From positions 2,046,001 through 2,110,000 of the forward strand of contig JASJZH010000001.1 of assembly GCA_037178975.1 (NCBI GenBank): 64,000 nt of DNA. The letters are read 5' to 3'. Both the position numbers and the translations under genes were made by a program. The notes below the pieces were generated by a model. It was not told the origin of the DNA, searched no databases, and saw only the letters and a list, made by a program, of their open reading frames with translations. The stretch is from Oscheius tipulae. Taxonomy: Eukaryota; Nematoda; Chromadorea; Rhabditida; Rhabditidae. Position 1 is the stretch's first letter. Every line of letters starts with the position of its first letter. This document shows, piece after piece, positions 13,275 to 27,222 of the stretch.

Positions 13275-15564
13275 TCATAAAAGGTATGTTCTAAAAAAGT
13301 CGGGTTCTTTGACCTCGTCCAGCAGGCTAATACAACAAGAACAGAGATCATGACCGGACTCGGCAGCTCCCAGTTCACAGAGCGGACAGACAATCTCGGG
13401 TGTGGCGACATGGAGCTTGGAGGCGGTGCTGAGAACCGTCGTGACTGTTGCCTTGAATCCTTCGGCGAAAAGATTGTCCACGAAGGTCGAGGTGACTGCC
13501 TGGATCGAACCGGCGGCAAAATTCTGGAAAAACTGGGTGTCCAATCCATAAGCTGGACTACCTGCTTCTCATTGGTCCTGATGGCCGACTTCTCATACTC
13601 CTCCAGATGGCTGACAATGGCGACTTCTTTGCTGCTCACATCCCTCAGCGGTCTTATGAATGTCACTCCGCTCGACCGCTTCTCGAGTACCGCTGTCATC
13701 TCGCTGAGCCAGCCACCACGTCCGAGACAGAGTTGAGCCAAGGCCAGTCGGCCAAGCTGGTTGCCGTCATCGGGGAGCATTATCTGAGGATCGTTCAGCA
13801 ATGAAATTGTGTCTAAAAACCTTGTGAATTCCTAGAGAACGAGCGATAAGAGAGGTGGTTTTCTCGCGGAGGAGACGAAGAACTTCCTCACGGGCTGTGG
13901 AGGTCTTGCATGAGTCGAGGAGCTCTTTCAGGAGGGGGATCTGCAAACTTTATAACATTTTTTGGACTGGACTCTTTAGGACAATTTATAGCGATCTTTT
14001 GGCCATTTTTATCGAGAAATAATATAAAGAATTAGCCGTGAAGTATTAAGTATTCAGGCGATATCTGGAAGAATTTCAGGACTAACTTTTTGGGGCTGTT
14101 ATAATCTGTTAAAAAAGAAGACCGTTTACAGTTTGGTGGTAGCTTTATGTAGCTAGATAGCTTGAGACGTAGAATGCGCGTGGATTCAAACCGGTGTTAT
14201 TCGGATTTTCTTTACCGTCATCTTATTTTTGTTTTTTTTTGGGTTTGTTTTTTGTTGCTTTCGATAAATAGTGGTACTACCTGCCGCATGAAACAGACAG
14301 AAGTCCTCCAAAACCTGGGAACTAAAGATTGCCAAAAAGCCTGCTTTTATTGCCGCCTGCAGTTTTGGTCTCGTAACGTGAAGCTATCGCCAAACTGTAA
14401 GCGGTCTTCTTCTTTAACAGACTATAGCTATGTCTTCCTTGCTATCTTTCCACTTGAAACTGTATAAATCTGATCTGCTGGCTTTTATTGGCTATCTCCT
14501 CCATGAAAAATTGAAGGAAAAGCCGTGGAATACTTAGAAGTTCCCACATTTGCAACTTGGAGGTTTCCCTAAAGGGAATTTTTGGAGTGTTTTAGAACTT
14601 TTCCCTTGTTTATTTTTCGACTAAAAAGTTGGAACAACAGTGCAAGGCTGCCAGAAAAGGAACTTCTAAATGTAGTTCATTTTTTATCTTTATGACATAC
14701 AAAATTTTAGAGTAGCCACTGGGAGACATCTTGTATCAATTGTGTTTAAACAATTTAATAAAAAAGCTATAAATACCTGTGCAACGCCCTGACATCTCCC
14801 GTTCTCTAGCTGAACTGGCTCCTTGCATAGGCCGGCAGCTAAATGCACTGTCACAAAGGGGACAGAGGCCGGGAAGAGCTCTTGTAAGGCTGGGACCTTC
14901 TCCAAGACGTGTGCGATGCTCGTCTCTTCGAGCGAGGAGACCAAGACGACGAAAGTGGGTCGGATCATGAGACGCTTGTAGATGATCTGCTGCAACGCGT
15001 CCGAGATCTGATGAAGAAGAAAGCATGCGGAGATTCCGCCATCGAATATGACCACACATTCGCGCTCTTCTCCTTCCTGGAAATGTGGGCTTGTTTTAAT
15101 AGATTGATCAAAGGTTGAGGTACGACAAGTTGTCATTTTCCCAAGGACACTTCATTGGAAAACCTTCAAAATAGATGAACGGGCAAAAAAGGCTAGGGCC
15201 ATTTGGTCATTTTGTATATTATTTTGAGCGAAAAGTCTATTCAACCATCCCCGTTGGCCTTTACACATGTTGTTACATGCTGGAGCCCAGGTATATACGA
15301 CAAAAAAACAATCAATTCTAAGCCTGAAATCAGTTAAAAAAATAGATTTCGACCCTACCCTAAAGATCTTTCTCTTGCTCAGCGCCGTCCGGAACTTGTT
15401 TCTGACCATGTTGACGAAGCAGGGCCTACAATACACGGCCTTTTTCACGTCCACACCTAAATTCTACCTTTTTCGAGTTTCTCTCTCAAAAAACCTGCAA
15501 ACTGGGCCGGCTCAGGACACTTGACACACTTCTTGCCCTCAATGTACTGCTTGTCCTCCTCCAT
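13275..15564 (-). CDS. CTU2: Cytoplasmic tRNA 2-thiolation protein 2
   Basis: CTU2 partners CTU1 in 2-thiolation of wobble uridine in tRNA-Lys, -Glu and -Gln. It starts MEEDKQYIEGKKCVKCPEPA, with the N-terminal C-x2-C; exon 2 adds the second pair (AVYCRPCF) and KFRTALSKRKIF. A PP-loop-like core follows (VVIFDGGISACFLLHQI), where the usual SGG is DGG, then LPDDGNQLGRLALAQLCLGRGG and IRPLRDVSSKEVA. A C-terminal zinc module (CPLC and CSCC) closes the protein at TYLL. Two short introns (37 nt, ending at 13785, and 38 nt) are needed to keep frame; without them the gene looks frameshifted. A possible acceptor (TATCTAG) lies just before the ATG. The 3' end faces the 101-aa gene. Confidence 0.92.
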
Positions 15565-16221
15565 TTTTCTAGATACTATTTCTTACTGTTTTCCAGCTAG
15601 CATTCCAATATTTTTGGGTCAAAATACTCTTTCAATTGCGATAAAAACTTGGTATATAAATCAATTTTATTCCTGATACAGAAATATAAACAGACAAAGA
15701 GAGAGAGAGAGAGTGAGAGAGAGGACATTTACACGATTTAGGAGGCGGAATGAGGGGGGTTAGAGGGGATGGGGAAAGACCACAAAATGAGGTCCCTTAA
15801 TTTCTTAAATCTTCCGCTTATAGCAACTATACACAAACTTAAGAGAGAGATGGAGAGACAATAAATATAAAACAATCAGAACATCGTTATTAGGAGAGCT
15901 TAAAAAGTTGGATGTATTAAACGTGAGCGTTAAAAATACGGCCCCAGAGCATAGAAATCTTGTGTATTTTGTAGAGAAAAAAAGAGTTACCCGAAGCTTG
16001 CGATCCCGCGGGTTTTCAGCCTAAATTCCGCGCCAGTTTTGCAGCTACACAACCAGGGCTATTTTGGTGGGCTAAAAAGATAGAGAGGGGAACCGGAGGT
16101 TTTTTTTCTGGGAAAAAAAGAGTTAAAATTGCGTAAAATGTGGGCTGATAGCCCTACCGGTACTTCGGAGGAGGAAAGAGGGAATACCTATTTGTTTTGA
16201 GGGGGAATCGGGGAGTAAAAT
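15565..16221. other. CTU2 5' flank and ARID1 3' UTR
   Basis: This AT-rich sequence contains a GA microsatellite (15697-15723) and GA-rich stretches. It should hold the ARID1 3' UTR. No gene is seen. Confidence 0.4.
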
Positions 16222-19200
16222 TCAGGCAAGGACGGCCATCGAGCTGCTATTCTCCGTGTGGGACTCTTTCAGCTGAATTGAGGACTTCTCCAGCTTGCCG
16301 TTCTTCTTCTCGAAGCCATTCTCCAGACAACTGCGCTTCGATGGGGGGCTCTGAAAAAAGAGAGTTTAGTCTGTTTTACGTAGTTTAAAAAAACTTTTTT
16401 GGCGGCAAAAAAACATGCAACCAAATTCAAAAAATACTCACCGTCTCCCCGGAAGCCTTCCTCTTCGAGATGGCCTTCTTACCAGTCCCGTTGCACTTCG
16501 TGGTCTGCTCATCTTCGCCGCTCTTCTCGCTCTGCTGAGTGTTCTCGCAGCTGGAGCTCTCACTTTGGGCCGGTGATGTGTGTCCATTTTGGTGATCCGA
16601 GATCGAACTGTCGGCTTCTGTCTTCACGACTACGTCTGCAATATTTTGTTGTACTAAGTTGAAAGTATTCTTTTGAAGCATTACAAATTCAAGTATTCTT
16701 TTTCGGAACTTTACAAAATGGCTCAGTCGGTTAGCTTCTAGATTACGGAAGAGGATGTGACGGGTTCGACTACGCCAAAATTCTTCCTTTTTTAAAGTAC
16801 ATTTTGTGGCGTTTTTTGAGCTGAGTAGGAATATACAATCATAATCAGGGATTTCCGCCCTCCAAACATAATAATAGCCCTTCAAAATTTTAGTGCAAAA
16901 GTAGTGTACTGGTGGTCTCGAGAACGATCTGGGTTCGATTCCTGTGAATGACAAACTTTTTAGCTACTTAGGGAAGAATTTGAAATTTGGAGCGTGGCCC
17001 AGACGGTAAGAGATCAGGCTTTGAGCCAGACAAGCCGGGTTCGATTTCTGTGGTTCCAGAAACTTTTCAACAAGCTGTTTTGAGAAGAAAAAAACATGGG
17101 AAAGGTTCCCAAATAAGGGCAGTTTATAAATTTAAAAAACATACCATCTTCTTTCGGCTTCTCCTCCTCTTTTTCAGCCTTGACAGCCCTCTCGGGCTCC
17201 TCGAACAGGGTGCCTTGGATCTCGAAGAGGAGTTCCGCCACATAGGCCGCCACACGGGAATCCATCAGCTGACTCATGGTGAACTGTAGGAGACGGGCCG
17301 TGTTCTTTAGGAACGTCTTTCTCGTCTCGGGCAGCTTTGAAAAGTGACGAAGAAGGGTCGCAGCCCTTCTCAGCATCCCGATTGAGGTCCCCATCAGCTC
17401 TGGATTGTCCCGGAGGGCGGCCATACCGTGCTGCTGCATCACGGAGTGCATAGCCTGGTCGTTGTACTCGATGAAACTGATCAGATGGTTGATGAGTTCG
17501 GTTTCGGTCGCGGCGGTGTAGGTCATCGGCTCCGAGGCCAAACAGAAGGCTGATAGAATCACGATGGCGAATTCTCTGAAAATGACTTATTTCGAAGAGT
17601 TTGGTTTTAAAATAAACCAATGCATTTGGGTGTTTTTGAAGAAGATTTTCTAAAGTTTTCGAGACTTTGAGCGATATCTTCCTAATTTTTCCATGGAAAA
17701 AGTAAATCTTGGCCAAAAATGGTTAACAAAAACTTTGTAACATTATTGCGGTAAATTGGACATTTGACGACATGGGTCAGTCGGATAGAGTGCTGTCCTG
17801 TAAGCTAAAGACCCCGAGTTCGATGCCCATCTATATTTTAACTGGAATCTGAACTTTTTCAGACGTGAAACTGTCTAGATTCCTCAATTTACCAACAAAA
17901 TTGTGTCTTATTTGTTTTTCGATCGTTGTTCTTCAAAAAAAAAATATCGTAAAATGACAAGATTCTACCTGTTCTGCGTATCCTCTCCCAGCGTCGTCAG
18001 CTTGACCAGAATCCTCGCCAACTTTTCGAGCCTGGGCCACGAGCCCGTAGCTAGCAGCATGTCGATATTTCTCTCGAAGACGCTCATCTTGCACATGATT
18101 TCGAAACAGTAATTGCGGAGCGAGGTCTGAGCCGGTGGCAGCGGATCCACGGCCTCTGGAACCGACGTCGTCGCCCATTTCAGCACTCCGTCGTAGATGG
18201 GGAAGGCCAGATCTCCCGGCTTGTCCCACAGGTCCAGGAAGGGGCTCAGATGACAAAGCATGACGAACATGTCGTCGCGAAGCTGATTCGCCGTGTCGAT
18301 TAGAAGAAGCTCCTGGTTGTCGTGAGGATTGAGGATGGCGAGGGCTTTTCGTCGAGCGACGTGGAATGGATCGGGCTCAGCTACTGGGGCGTCCTGAAAG
18401 GGGCGAATTTCGCTTTTTTATTTAAAGTAGTGCAATCGCTTAGATGGTAGACTAGTGGACGAAAAGTCACGGGTTCGAAAAGTGATTCGCCACATGGGGC
18501 AGTCGGTTAGAGTCCTGTCTAAAAAACTAAGGGTCACAGGTTCGAATCACAACTATGGAAAACGCTCTGATATATTCATAGAACGTTATCTTCAGCATAG
18601 TTCAGCCGGTTAGAGCCCTAATAGTAAGCTATAGGTCATGGGTTCGGTATCTCATGATCGAACACTTCAATAAGACGGCTTTCCATAGAGGGCAGTCGGT
18701 AAGAAGGCAGATTGATAAAAAGAAGATGCTAGGTCCGATATCCCGGTATGACAAATTACGGTAAATGAAACTCACGATATCGAGTCTCTTGGGAGGATTC
18801 CTCACCACCTCAGTCTCGTCCGAATATAGCGTCAAAAAGCGTCCAATGACTCTCAGCAAGCCGTGATGTTTAGAGAGCTGATGCTCGTTGCCGGGCAGGA
18901 AGGAAAATCCTCTGAGGATGTTTGAAATCGACAGGGCTCTCATGGCCTATAATTGGTCATTTTAAACCAAAAAAGATGAAAAACTTACCAATCTGTAGAT
19001 CATATCGTCCCGATCTGTCAAGGCGGTGGCCTTGGGCCATCGCATCTCGAAATCAGTCTGTCCGTCCCGTAGCTCCTCGGCACGCGGTCGGCGATGAATG
19101 AAAATGTCTTCGGGCTCCTCGATTTCCATTTTCGGAACCGTCGTCTCTTCCTCAGCCTCCTTATCCTCATCGGCCCAGATGCTGACGCCCTGACTCTTCG

Positions 19201-22200
19201 AGAAGACGGGCTCCTTGATGCTCTGCTGGATTTCGAGCTCGATTCGAAGACGCTCCGCGACGCGTTCGGCCAGTCCACCGCCGAGACCGAAGGTGACACG
19301 TTCGGCTAGATATTCGGTGCTGAACGTGGGGTCCGTGCAGCTGGTTGTTGCTTCCTGGTTCTGGACGAGTTGTCGCCTGAGGGCATCCGGGATCTCAACG
19401 TCTTTCAGCTGGACTTTGCGGCCAGCTCGGGAAAACTGAAAACGTGTGGGTTTTGATCAGATTTAGGGGACATATAAACCGACTTTGATGTTTGTCAACT
19501 CTATTTTACGCCCATTTTCTACTGACTGTGTCAATCTGTCAACCGCCCTACCGTTTCAACAGCTGATTTGCTTATTAGTAAAGTAAAATTATGGATAGTC
19601 TTCTACAAATTTAAACCCCGCATCCTGTCTCTCTTCCTTTCTGGATCTCTGTCTCTGTACAAAAGTTCTCTGAATTCTCACTCTCGCTATTCTCTAGTAA
19701 AACAACGTCTTTTTTTCTCTTCCTAGGACTCACTCAGCCCTTTTTCCACAATTTGCAACTAACAAGCAGTCTTAAAATATCCACGAACCTTGGTGTAATT
19801 GCCCTTCCTCTGACTATCACGCATCGTCACGACAGGCTTGATCTCCACGCGATCCATGTCCTTCAGGAGCTCCTCAATCGCCGTCTTCTCTTCGCCATTC
19901 GCATAATTAGCACTTTTCGAAGCGATGGCGGACAGGGGGAAATGTTTTGGGAAGAGCAGGCTGAGGGTGGCCCAGAAGTGTTCGATGAGGACGTTGAGCA
20001 TGCCGGGCATCTGATTCAGCGTGGGATGGGTGTTGGTATCGTCGTAGAGAAGCACATTGAGGGCATTTAGTGACCAGATGGCTTCCGTTTCCAGGCCGCT
20101 ACGCAGCGCCATGACCAGACGACGGGGTGTTGCCTGAAAAGTGAGGGTTTTCAGAGGTCATTTTTAGACAGAGTGGCATGGTATTAGGGCCGTCAATGGG
20201 TCTCGAAATGGACTGAAGTTTCGAGTTTCTACTTAAGAAGACCATGGGGAAAAGACTAAAAATATGGAAAACAAGCCTACCATGATCAAATCTCTGGCCA
20301 TGGGTCTCTTCCTCCGGATCTGGCTGATTGTCGTGCCTTCTATCGTATGATGGGGGAACGTCTGCCCAGTCTGGTAGGCAGGATGCATCTGAACGGCCTG
20401 AGGCTGACTCTGCTGCATCTGCGGCGGGACTTGCTGCGGCGGCGCCTGCGGCTGATACGGCATCGGAGGACGCGGTTGAGTCGGTGCTGGGGCGTAGGCT
20501 GTGGCCGGCGGCTGTTGTGACGGAGGATACTGAGAATTCGTCATGAATAAACAGCCAAAAATGTAGACATACCCTCATTTTGTTGCCTCCCGGTGACGGC
20601 GCACTCTGTGACATCTGCTGCATCTGCTGCGACGGTGGCTGAATTCTCGGCGGATAGCCCGGATATCCTTGCGGCGGCATCCCCGGTCTCGGCTGGCCCG
20701 GCTGCTGTGGCGGTCCCTGGGGCTGATAGCCGCGGCTCATGTAGGCTAAGTACTGCTGGTGATGCGGGTGACTCGGATGCGCGGCTGGATGACTGCCGGG
20801 CGGGTAGTGCTGTGGCGGAGGACCTGGAGCCATGCCTGGAGGGGCTCCCGGATGAGGTGGATAGCCTTGTGGGTAGGCGTGGGGCGGATAGCCTGGAGGA
20901 CCTGAGAAAATCGATGTTTAGATGAGTAAACTGTGTATTGTTCGATGTTATAATAAATTTTCACCCTTTCGCACAAGATTCCAACCAATTTCTAGCTTAA
21001 AAGCAGTTAAAAAAGGTCAGAGAAAGAGTTTTCAGTCTACTTTTTTTTAAGGAAAAACAATCGGAAGAACAGCGGCATGCTTTTTTAGGTTTTCTAAGCT
21101 AGTCTTTAATTACAAAAAGCTCAATTCCAAGAAAATGGACTGAAAATTACCTCCTCTACCCGGTCCATTCGGGTACATCGGTCCCGGTTGTCCGTAGTAG
21201 GCGCCAGGATGACCTGGCGGCGGTGGTCCACCAGGCTGGCCGGGCTGTACTGCGGCCATGCTGAAAAAGATCACGTCATTTGAGGTCAAAGGCTCAAAAA
21301 GTCGCAGCGAGAGAGAGACCGAAGCCGGTTTGCCATTCTCGGCCGGCGCCCGAGGGCGGGCGATGAACGTTTATAGACGATCTAATAGGGCGGAGAGAGA
21401 AACTGTTCGATCGATGCCTGCGCCTCTCGGTAGTCATCGAAGCGGCGTGGCTGAGAAAGTCGCGCGCCGGGCCCGAAAATGAAGAGAAGAGTGAAGAAAA
21501 GGGGAGAGAACCGGCCCGTTACAAGGTCAATTTTGGCCAAAAGTGATTGTCTACGTCTGGAGAAGAACTAATCTGACAGAACTGTCGGTGTGAAGAGAAA
21601 GCTGTGGCGACGGCGCCAACGTCTTTGTGCCAGTCCCCGAAGGATGATACATTCTGCGCCGGGGCCGACTACAAAAATGTCGTCGACACTTTTTGGACAC
21701 TCTTTCTTACACTCACTTTAGCTATTCTTGGCGTCGGTTGTATTCGGCTACTCCTTTATGCTAGTTTTTGAGCAAAATAGCGAGAAAAGTAGCAGAAACG
21801 AAGGTGGAGGGTTAGAAAAATAAAGATGTGTTGCCTTATCAACATTCAAACTCCCGGTGCAGCGCGCCAAAACCAGTTGAATTTCAAGAAGGACGGTGCT
21901 CAAAAATCTCTCACTCTCCCTTCCTTCGCATATTTTTCAGCTATTTGATCTCTCTCCATTTCGTCACTCAGACACCCAATAAATTGCAATCAGATGATTT
22001 ACAATCAATTGATCACGGTTTATAGCGACTGGCACCAGAACTGACTGACTAATAAATCACCAATCTTCACCTCACCCAAAACGGTCGATTGCTCTGTTTA
22101 TGATCATTTTATACTCACCTCGTTGATGGGGGCATATGCATCGGATGGCCTGGAGGCATTGGCCCGGCTCCAGGCGTCGGAGTCGCTCCGGGTCTCGGTG

Positions 22201-24744
22201 TCATGGCCGCAGCCTGAGATTCCGGTCTCTGCTCGTTTCCCTCCGGAGCACTCATTCTCGAAGAGCTGTCCGGAGTGGCAACACCGACATTGGGACCAAC
22301 GCTTGGTGCCCTACTACCAGCCTGGCTGCTAGGTGCTTCCTGTTGCTGAAATGGGGTGAGTTAGCTCGGAAAATGTTGCTATTCTTCTAGCGTACATCGC
22401 GTCAACATTTTGTGTCTCTCCTGCCTTTATCCCCAGCCCTTTTTACGGTAGAAAATGCTCCAACGAGTCCGAAAACTGCACGTTTTCCAGGAAAAATCAG
22501 TTTTGAAGCGTTTAAACTACCGCTCAAGAATTTGAGTGACAATAGAAACTTTACATTTACCGTGTTTTTCTGATCTTTCCATAAAAATCAACAAATTTCC
22601 TCAGTTGTTCGAGAGGTATAGCCTGGGAAAAGATTCTAAGAGAACCTCCACTCATAAAAAATGTAGTTTTTGAACTAACCGAGCTAGCTTGAGGTGTTCC
22701 AGGCGGCTGTACTGACGCCGGTCCAGCTTGACCTCCCGGTGTAGCTGGTTGGGCTCCTTGATTTGGAACTTGAAGCGTATTCTGGCCCTCCTCAGCTCCA
22801 GGCATGTGTTGTTGAGGCTGCGGGGCTCGCATCGGTGTCATGCCCGGTGGCATTTGTCTCGGCGGGAAGCCAACAGGGTAACCGGGATGTGCAGGATGAC
22901 CGGGCGGGTAGCCCGGATAGCCATAAGGAGGCTGCTGAGGAGCAAATTGACTCGGATCAGCTCCTGGCGGTGGTAGAGGTGGTCCTGGGGCTTGGCCGGG
23001 TGTTCCTGCAAAAGGATTACTGTATTTTGTTGCACTACTCTGTCACTTGACTACCGTTTTTCGACCCCCAGACGTGTTTTTTGAATTTCTGATGTTCTGC
23101 AGAGTTGTAGATCAGATTAAGGGCTACAGCTTTGCAAAACATTAAAAGTTCCGAAAATCAATTGTTGGGCCCAAGATAAGGCATTTGCCGCCGCCACCTT
23201 GCTGTCGCGCGCCGACTACTGCGCTTGGCCGCCGTTTTTCAGAACCAAGAAATAATTTTTGGCTTTTTTGATGTTCTACAAAGTTGTCGCTCAGAACAAG
23301 GGCTAAAACTTAGTAGAACATTAAAAAGATCGAAACTCACTTCTTGTGCCCGAAAGGAGCCACCTGCCTCGTTTCTGTCACCGAAAACGAATAGTTCTTC
23401 CCAAACCCATCCCCAAATCCCCTCAAACCCGTGACCGAATCAGGGTTACCAGAGCCAGAGAGAGAGAGAGAGACTCGTCTGATGGTAGCCATGGCGACAC
23501 TCGCCTCTCTCCCTCTGTTGCCCGAGATAATCAATTAGCACCTTGTGGCAAGAGAGTCATAACATGTGGATGTCTGGTCAAAGACCATGAGTATAATTGC
23601 AAAGTATTGAACACGGAAGCCCTCCCTCTCTCTCAAAAAGAGAAAGAGGGAGATATATTCTCTTTCACACACCAGTTGCCCGTCGCGACAGCTGAGCCCC
23701 TGTCTCTCTTTTCTCGACGTGTCACTATCACTGGAAGAGAGAGAGAGACGTCTCTCTCTTATCAGTCAGTCAATACCAAGCAAAATGTTCTTCCCCGAAC
23801 AGTCTCATGCTCTCTCCATAACACATTTTCAAAGGAGGCGATGACGTAGAAACATACCATAGCGCCAATCCGTCTGCTGCGATGGCAAGAGGCCACGTGA
23901 ACGATAATAGGCCTCTTTTTGCTGCTGCTGCTGCTGATAGTAATAATGTTGCTGGCCGGAAAAGCCGGGTTGTGGCGACACCTTAGGCTGTGGCCTATAG
24001 CCTTGCGGGAAGGGTTGCGGAGAGTACATGGCCTCGGGACGAGGTGCCAGATAGCCGGCTCCCTGGCCCGGATACTGTGGATACCATGTGGCTGTGGCTG
24101 CCACAAAACGGGCCGGATTGCCGGCAGCGGCGGGAGGTACACCGCCGCCACCAGCCTGATCCGAGTAGCCAGGATAGGAAATGTTGGAAAAAGGACGCGA
24201 TGTGGGAACTTTCTTAAAGTAGTCGTCAGTTGGAGAGAGACGCAGGAGGAGAAAGAATAGGAGAGAGAGAGATAGGCAACGGGAGTCAAGGGAGCCGGGC
24301 AGAGAGAGACACACTCTCTCTCTTTCCCGCCACGCCTATCTTCCCCCTTTCTCTTAACTGTAGAGAGAGTTCTTTTCTTCAGTTCGGCACAGTGCCAGCT
24401 GTTCTGATAAGAGAGACAGAGAGATAGGGAGAGAGACACAATCCCCTGTCGTCAATTCGTATCTCTCTCATCGCGGAGAGGCAAAACGTGGTGACAGAAA
24501 CATTTCAATTAACTGTGATGTGATGTGTGCTGATATGGGGGCTCACGCTCACGGGGGGAGCTCACTCCCATTCAATATAGAGAGAGAGCAGCAGGCCGGC
24601 TTACGGTATCACCGAGAGCCGAGATAAGCGTGGAGGGAGAGGCGGCTTCGGCTGCCACGGCAACCGAAGTGTGAGGGAGAGAGATACTGAGAGAAAGGGG
24701 GATAGGCTCGCTTGGCCCCTATAATGAACCTGTGCTGCTGATTA

Positions 24745-24779
<35 letters not shown>

Positions 24780-27173
24780 TCTCACTGCTTCTCCTCTCAA
24801 CCAAGACAGGTAATCCGCTTCAAGTTTCAAGAGATGGGCGGGCACAGGTAACTTTTCGGAACACTGTGACTCATTCCTTATCCCAAGCCTTTCTTCGATC
24901 CATAACTACCAAGTCTTTTCTTCTGGAAGAAAATTTTCTCCCAGTGAGAGCCAGTCATTCTGGTGATTTTTCTCCCACAAATTTGGTTTTGCCATCGCTC
25001 AAACACCACTATATAGATTCTAGATATTTTTCGAATTTTGAAACACCTTGAAATCAGCTCTCCAGACTTGCCTTCTGTGTAACATTTTACTGTTGAAGTT
25101 TCTGTTAAAAATTATAACTCGGACCAATTCTTCGCAGATCTTTCTGCTCCGATGGCCTAGTGGTCTCAGGCGCGCACCTCATTCAAACGACCCGGGTTCG
25201 GATCCGGTGAGTTCGAACAATTTTTTGTTTCCGTTTCCATACTCTTTCCAAAAGCACAAACAGACTCTTTTTGACCTACCAGGTGTCGCAGCCTGCCCTC
25301 CTCCTCCTCCCTCCTTTTTCCTCTGTCTCTTCTGCTTGTCCGCAAAGGCCACAGCATCGTCGACACTCTTCCCCGTCTCCATGCACTCCAGAGCCAAAAG
25401 ATGTCGCTGGTAGTGCTTGCGCAGTTGGTAACCGGCGGCTGACGACTCCGAAATCTGCGGGTTAGTCTCCACACACATCGATTTCCACATTTTGTCCTTG
25501 GTAACCTGGATATAATTTGTGTTTTTGACCTATCTATCGTTCCCAACCTGTTCAAAGCCGCCCTTGTTCCTCACGGCGATGTATAGTCGATGCAGATCGA
25601 CTTCCTGCTTTGAGACCTGCGGGACCATGGTGATGGGCTCGCCGTTTTGTTCACAAATGGCAAAGAGACGCTCAAAGAAGGCCCTCCTTTCCGGCATTAC
25701 ACGGGGAGGGTTGATAGCCGAGGGCTCGCCGATCTGGAATAGTTTGTCTCTTTTGGTTCCTTATGGGATTTTTGGGCCTTGGGATGTTCTGTGATTTTGA
25801 TTCCCTCTACAATTTTGTAGAACATTGTAAAGCTCGGTAGTCACTTCTTGGGCCCAAAATTCGCTGGTGAAGGCAGTAAACAGGCGCACTGGAGCATACC
25901 TGGCGCGGTACACCTTGCATTTCGGGCCCAAGAAGTGTTTCCCATGTTTTTGACGCCCTGCAATGTTGTGGAGTTTGATCTACTCTACAACTTCATATAA
26001 CAACAAAAATTTGAAAAACTGCTTCTTGGACATGAAAACGACTCCAAAAGCTCACCAGTTTCTCCAAGATCGATTTACCACCTCGATTCGTTGAAGCGGT
26101 CGGCTGAGGAACTGGCATTCCACCGGGCTGTGGTGTTCCCATCGGTGGCTGTGGTGGCATCATGCCCGGATGCATCATCATCCCAGGGTGATGTCCATGA
26201 GGCGGTCCGGCCATCATTTTCTGTCCAGGCCACGAGGGCGAGTCCAGTCTCGCTTTGTCCTCCTGACTCGACTCGTCGGCTATAGATGAATTTGCTGGAC
26301 TCGGAGCTGGAACACTGGCTGGTGTCCCCGGAGCATGGCCTCCCTCAGCCAGCTTCTTCTGCTGGGCTGACCATTCCAGAGGAGTCGGTCCTGGCGGTAG
26401 TCTGACCAGTTCCGAAGGGCCTGGACCTCCTGGCGGTCTCATCATCTGCGGCGGATAGCCATACTGCCCAGGATGAGGACCCGGATAGCCAGGTGGACCA
26501 GGATAGCCCGGATAGGCTCCCGGTCTCGGAGGTCCCTGCATGAAATGCGGAGGATAACCTGGTGGGTAGCCGGGTGGATAGCCTGGATGTTGTTGGGGAT
26601 GAGGTGGCTGTTGAGGTGGTCCGGGCATGGGCTGTCCAACTACGTTACCATCTCCGTTTTGAGCTGTGGTCTCCTGAAAAATTGAGTTTGCTTAAACTTT
26701 GAAGAACATCGTTTTCTCGACAAATAACTTCTTCGACCATAATATGACGCTAGGATCGACTCTCTTTTCTCCAAATTTGCCTCATCTTCCTGTATCTCTC
26801 CGGCCGTTCCCTCCGAACAGTCTTTTTGATGTACTGATTACCATTTTTGTTATTCATCCAAGCATCCCAGGTTCGAATCCCCAGTCTTTTAATCTTTCCC
26901 ACAGCCTATATTTATCTCTCTCAAGGTCCGAAGGCCCTTTCCCTTGCACCCGGAAGAATCCGTCCTTTAATGACGTGTCTCTCTTCATTCTGATCTTGGA
27001 TCTCTTCCCGTGAGAACACCCCTGTTTTTAGAGAGTGGGAGTCTGGGTCGACTCACAGAGCCTGCACACAAAAAGGTCTAGCGACTGGCCGCACGCGGCA
27101 ATCTGATAGCTCTGGTCTTTCCCCGTCCTCAACAAGAGAGACACACAAATAACCAATAAGCGGTCTCTGACGG

Positions 27174-27222
<49 letters not shown>

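Noticed and set aside
13780-13850. Apparent frameshift in CTU2
   Set aside because: A 37-nt intron with GT/AG ends places the family motif LGIHK directly before IMLPDDGNQL and restores the frame, so no mutation is needed.
24609-24845. Open frame with repeated Arg-Glu as an ARID1 exon
   Set aside because: The frame comes from the TC microsatellite, and no matching splice phase joins it to the neighbouring ARID1 exons.
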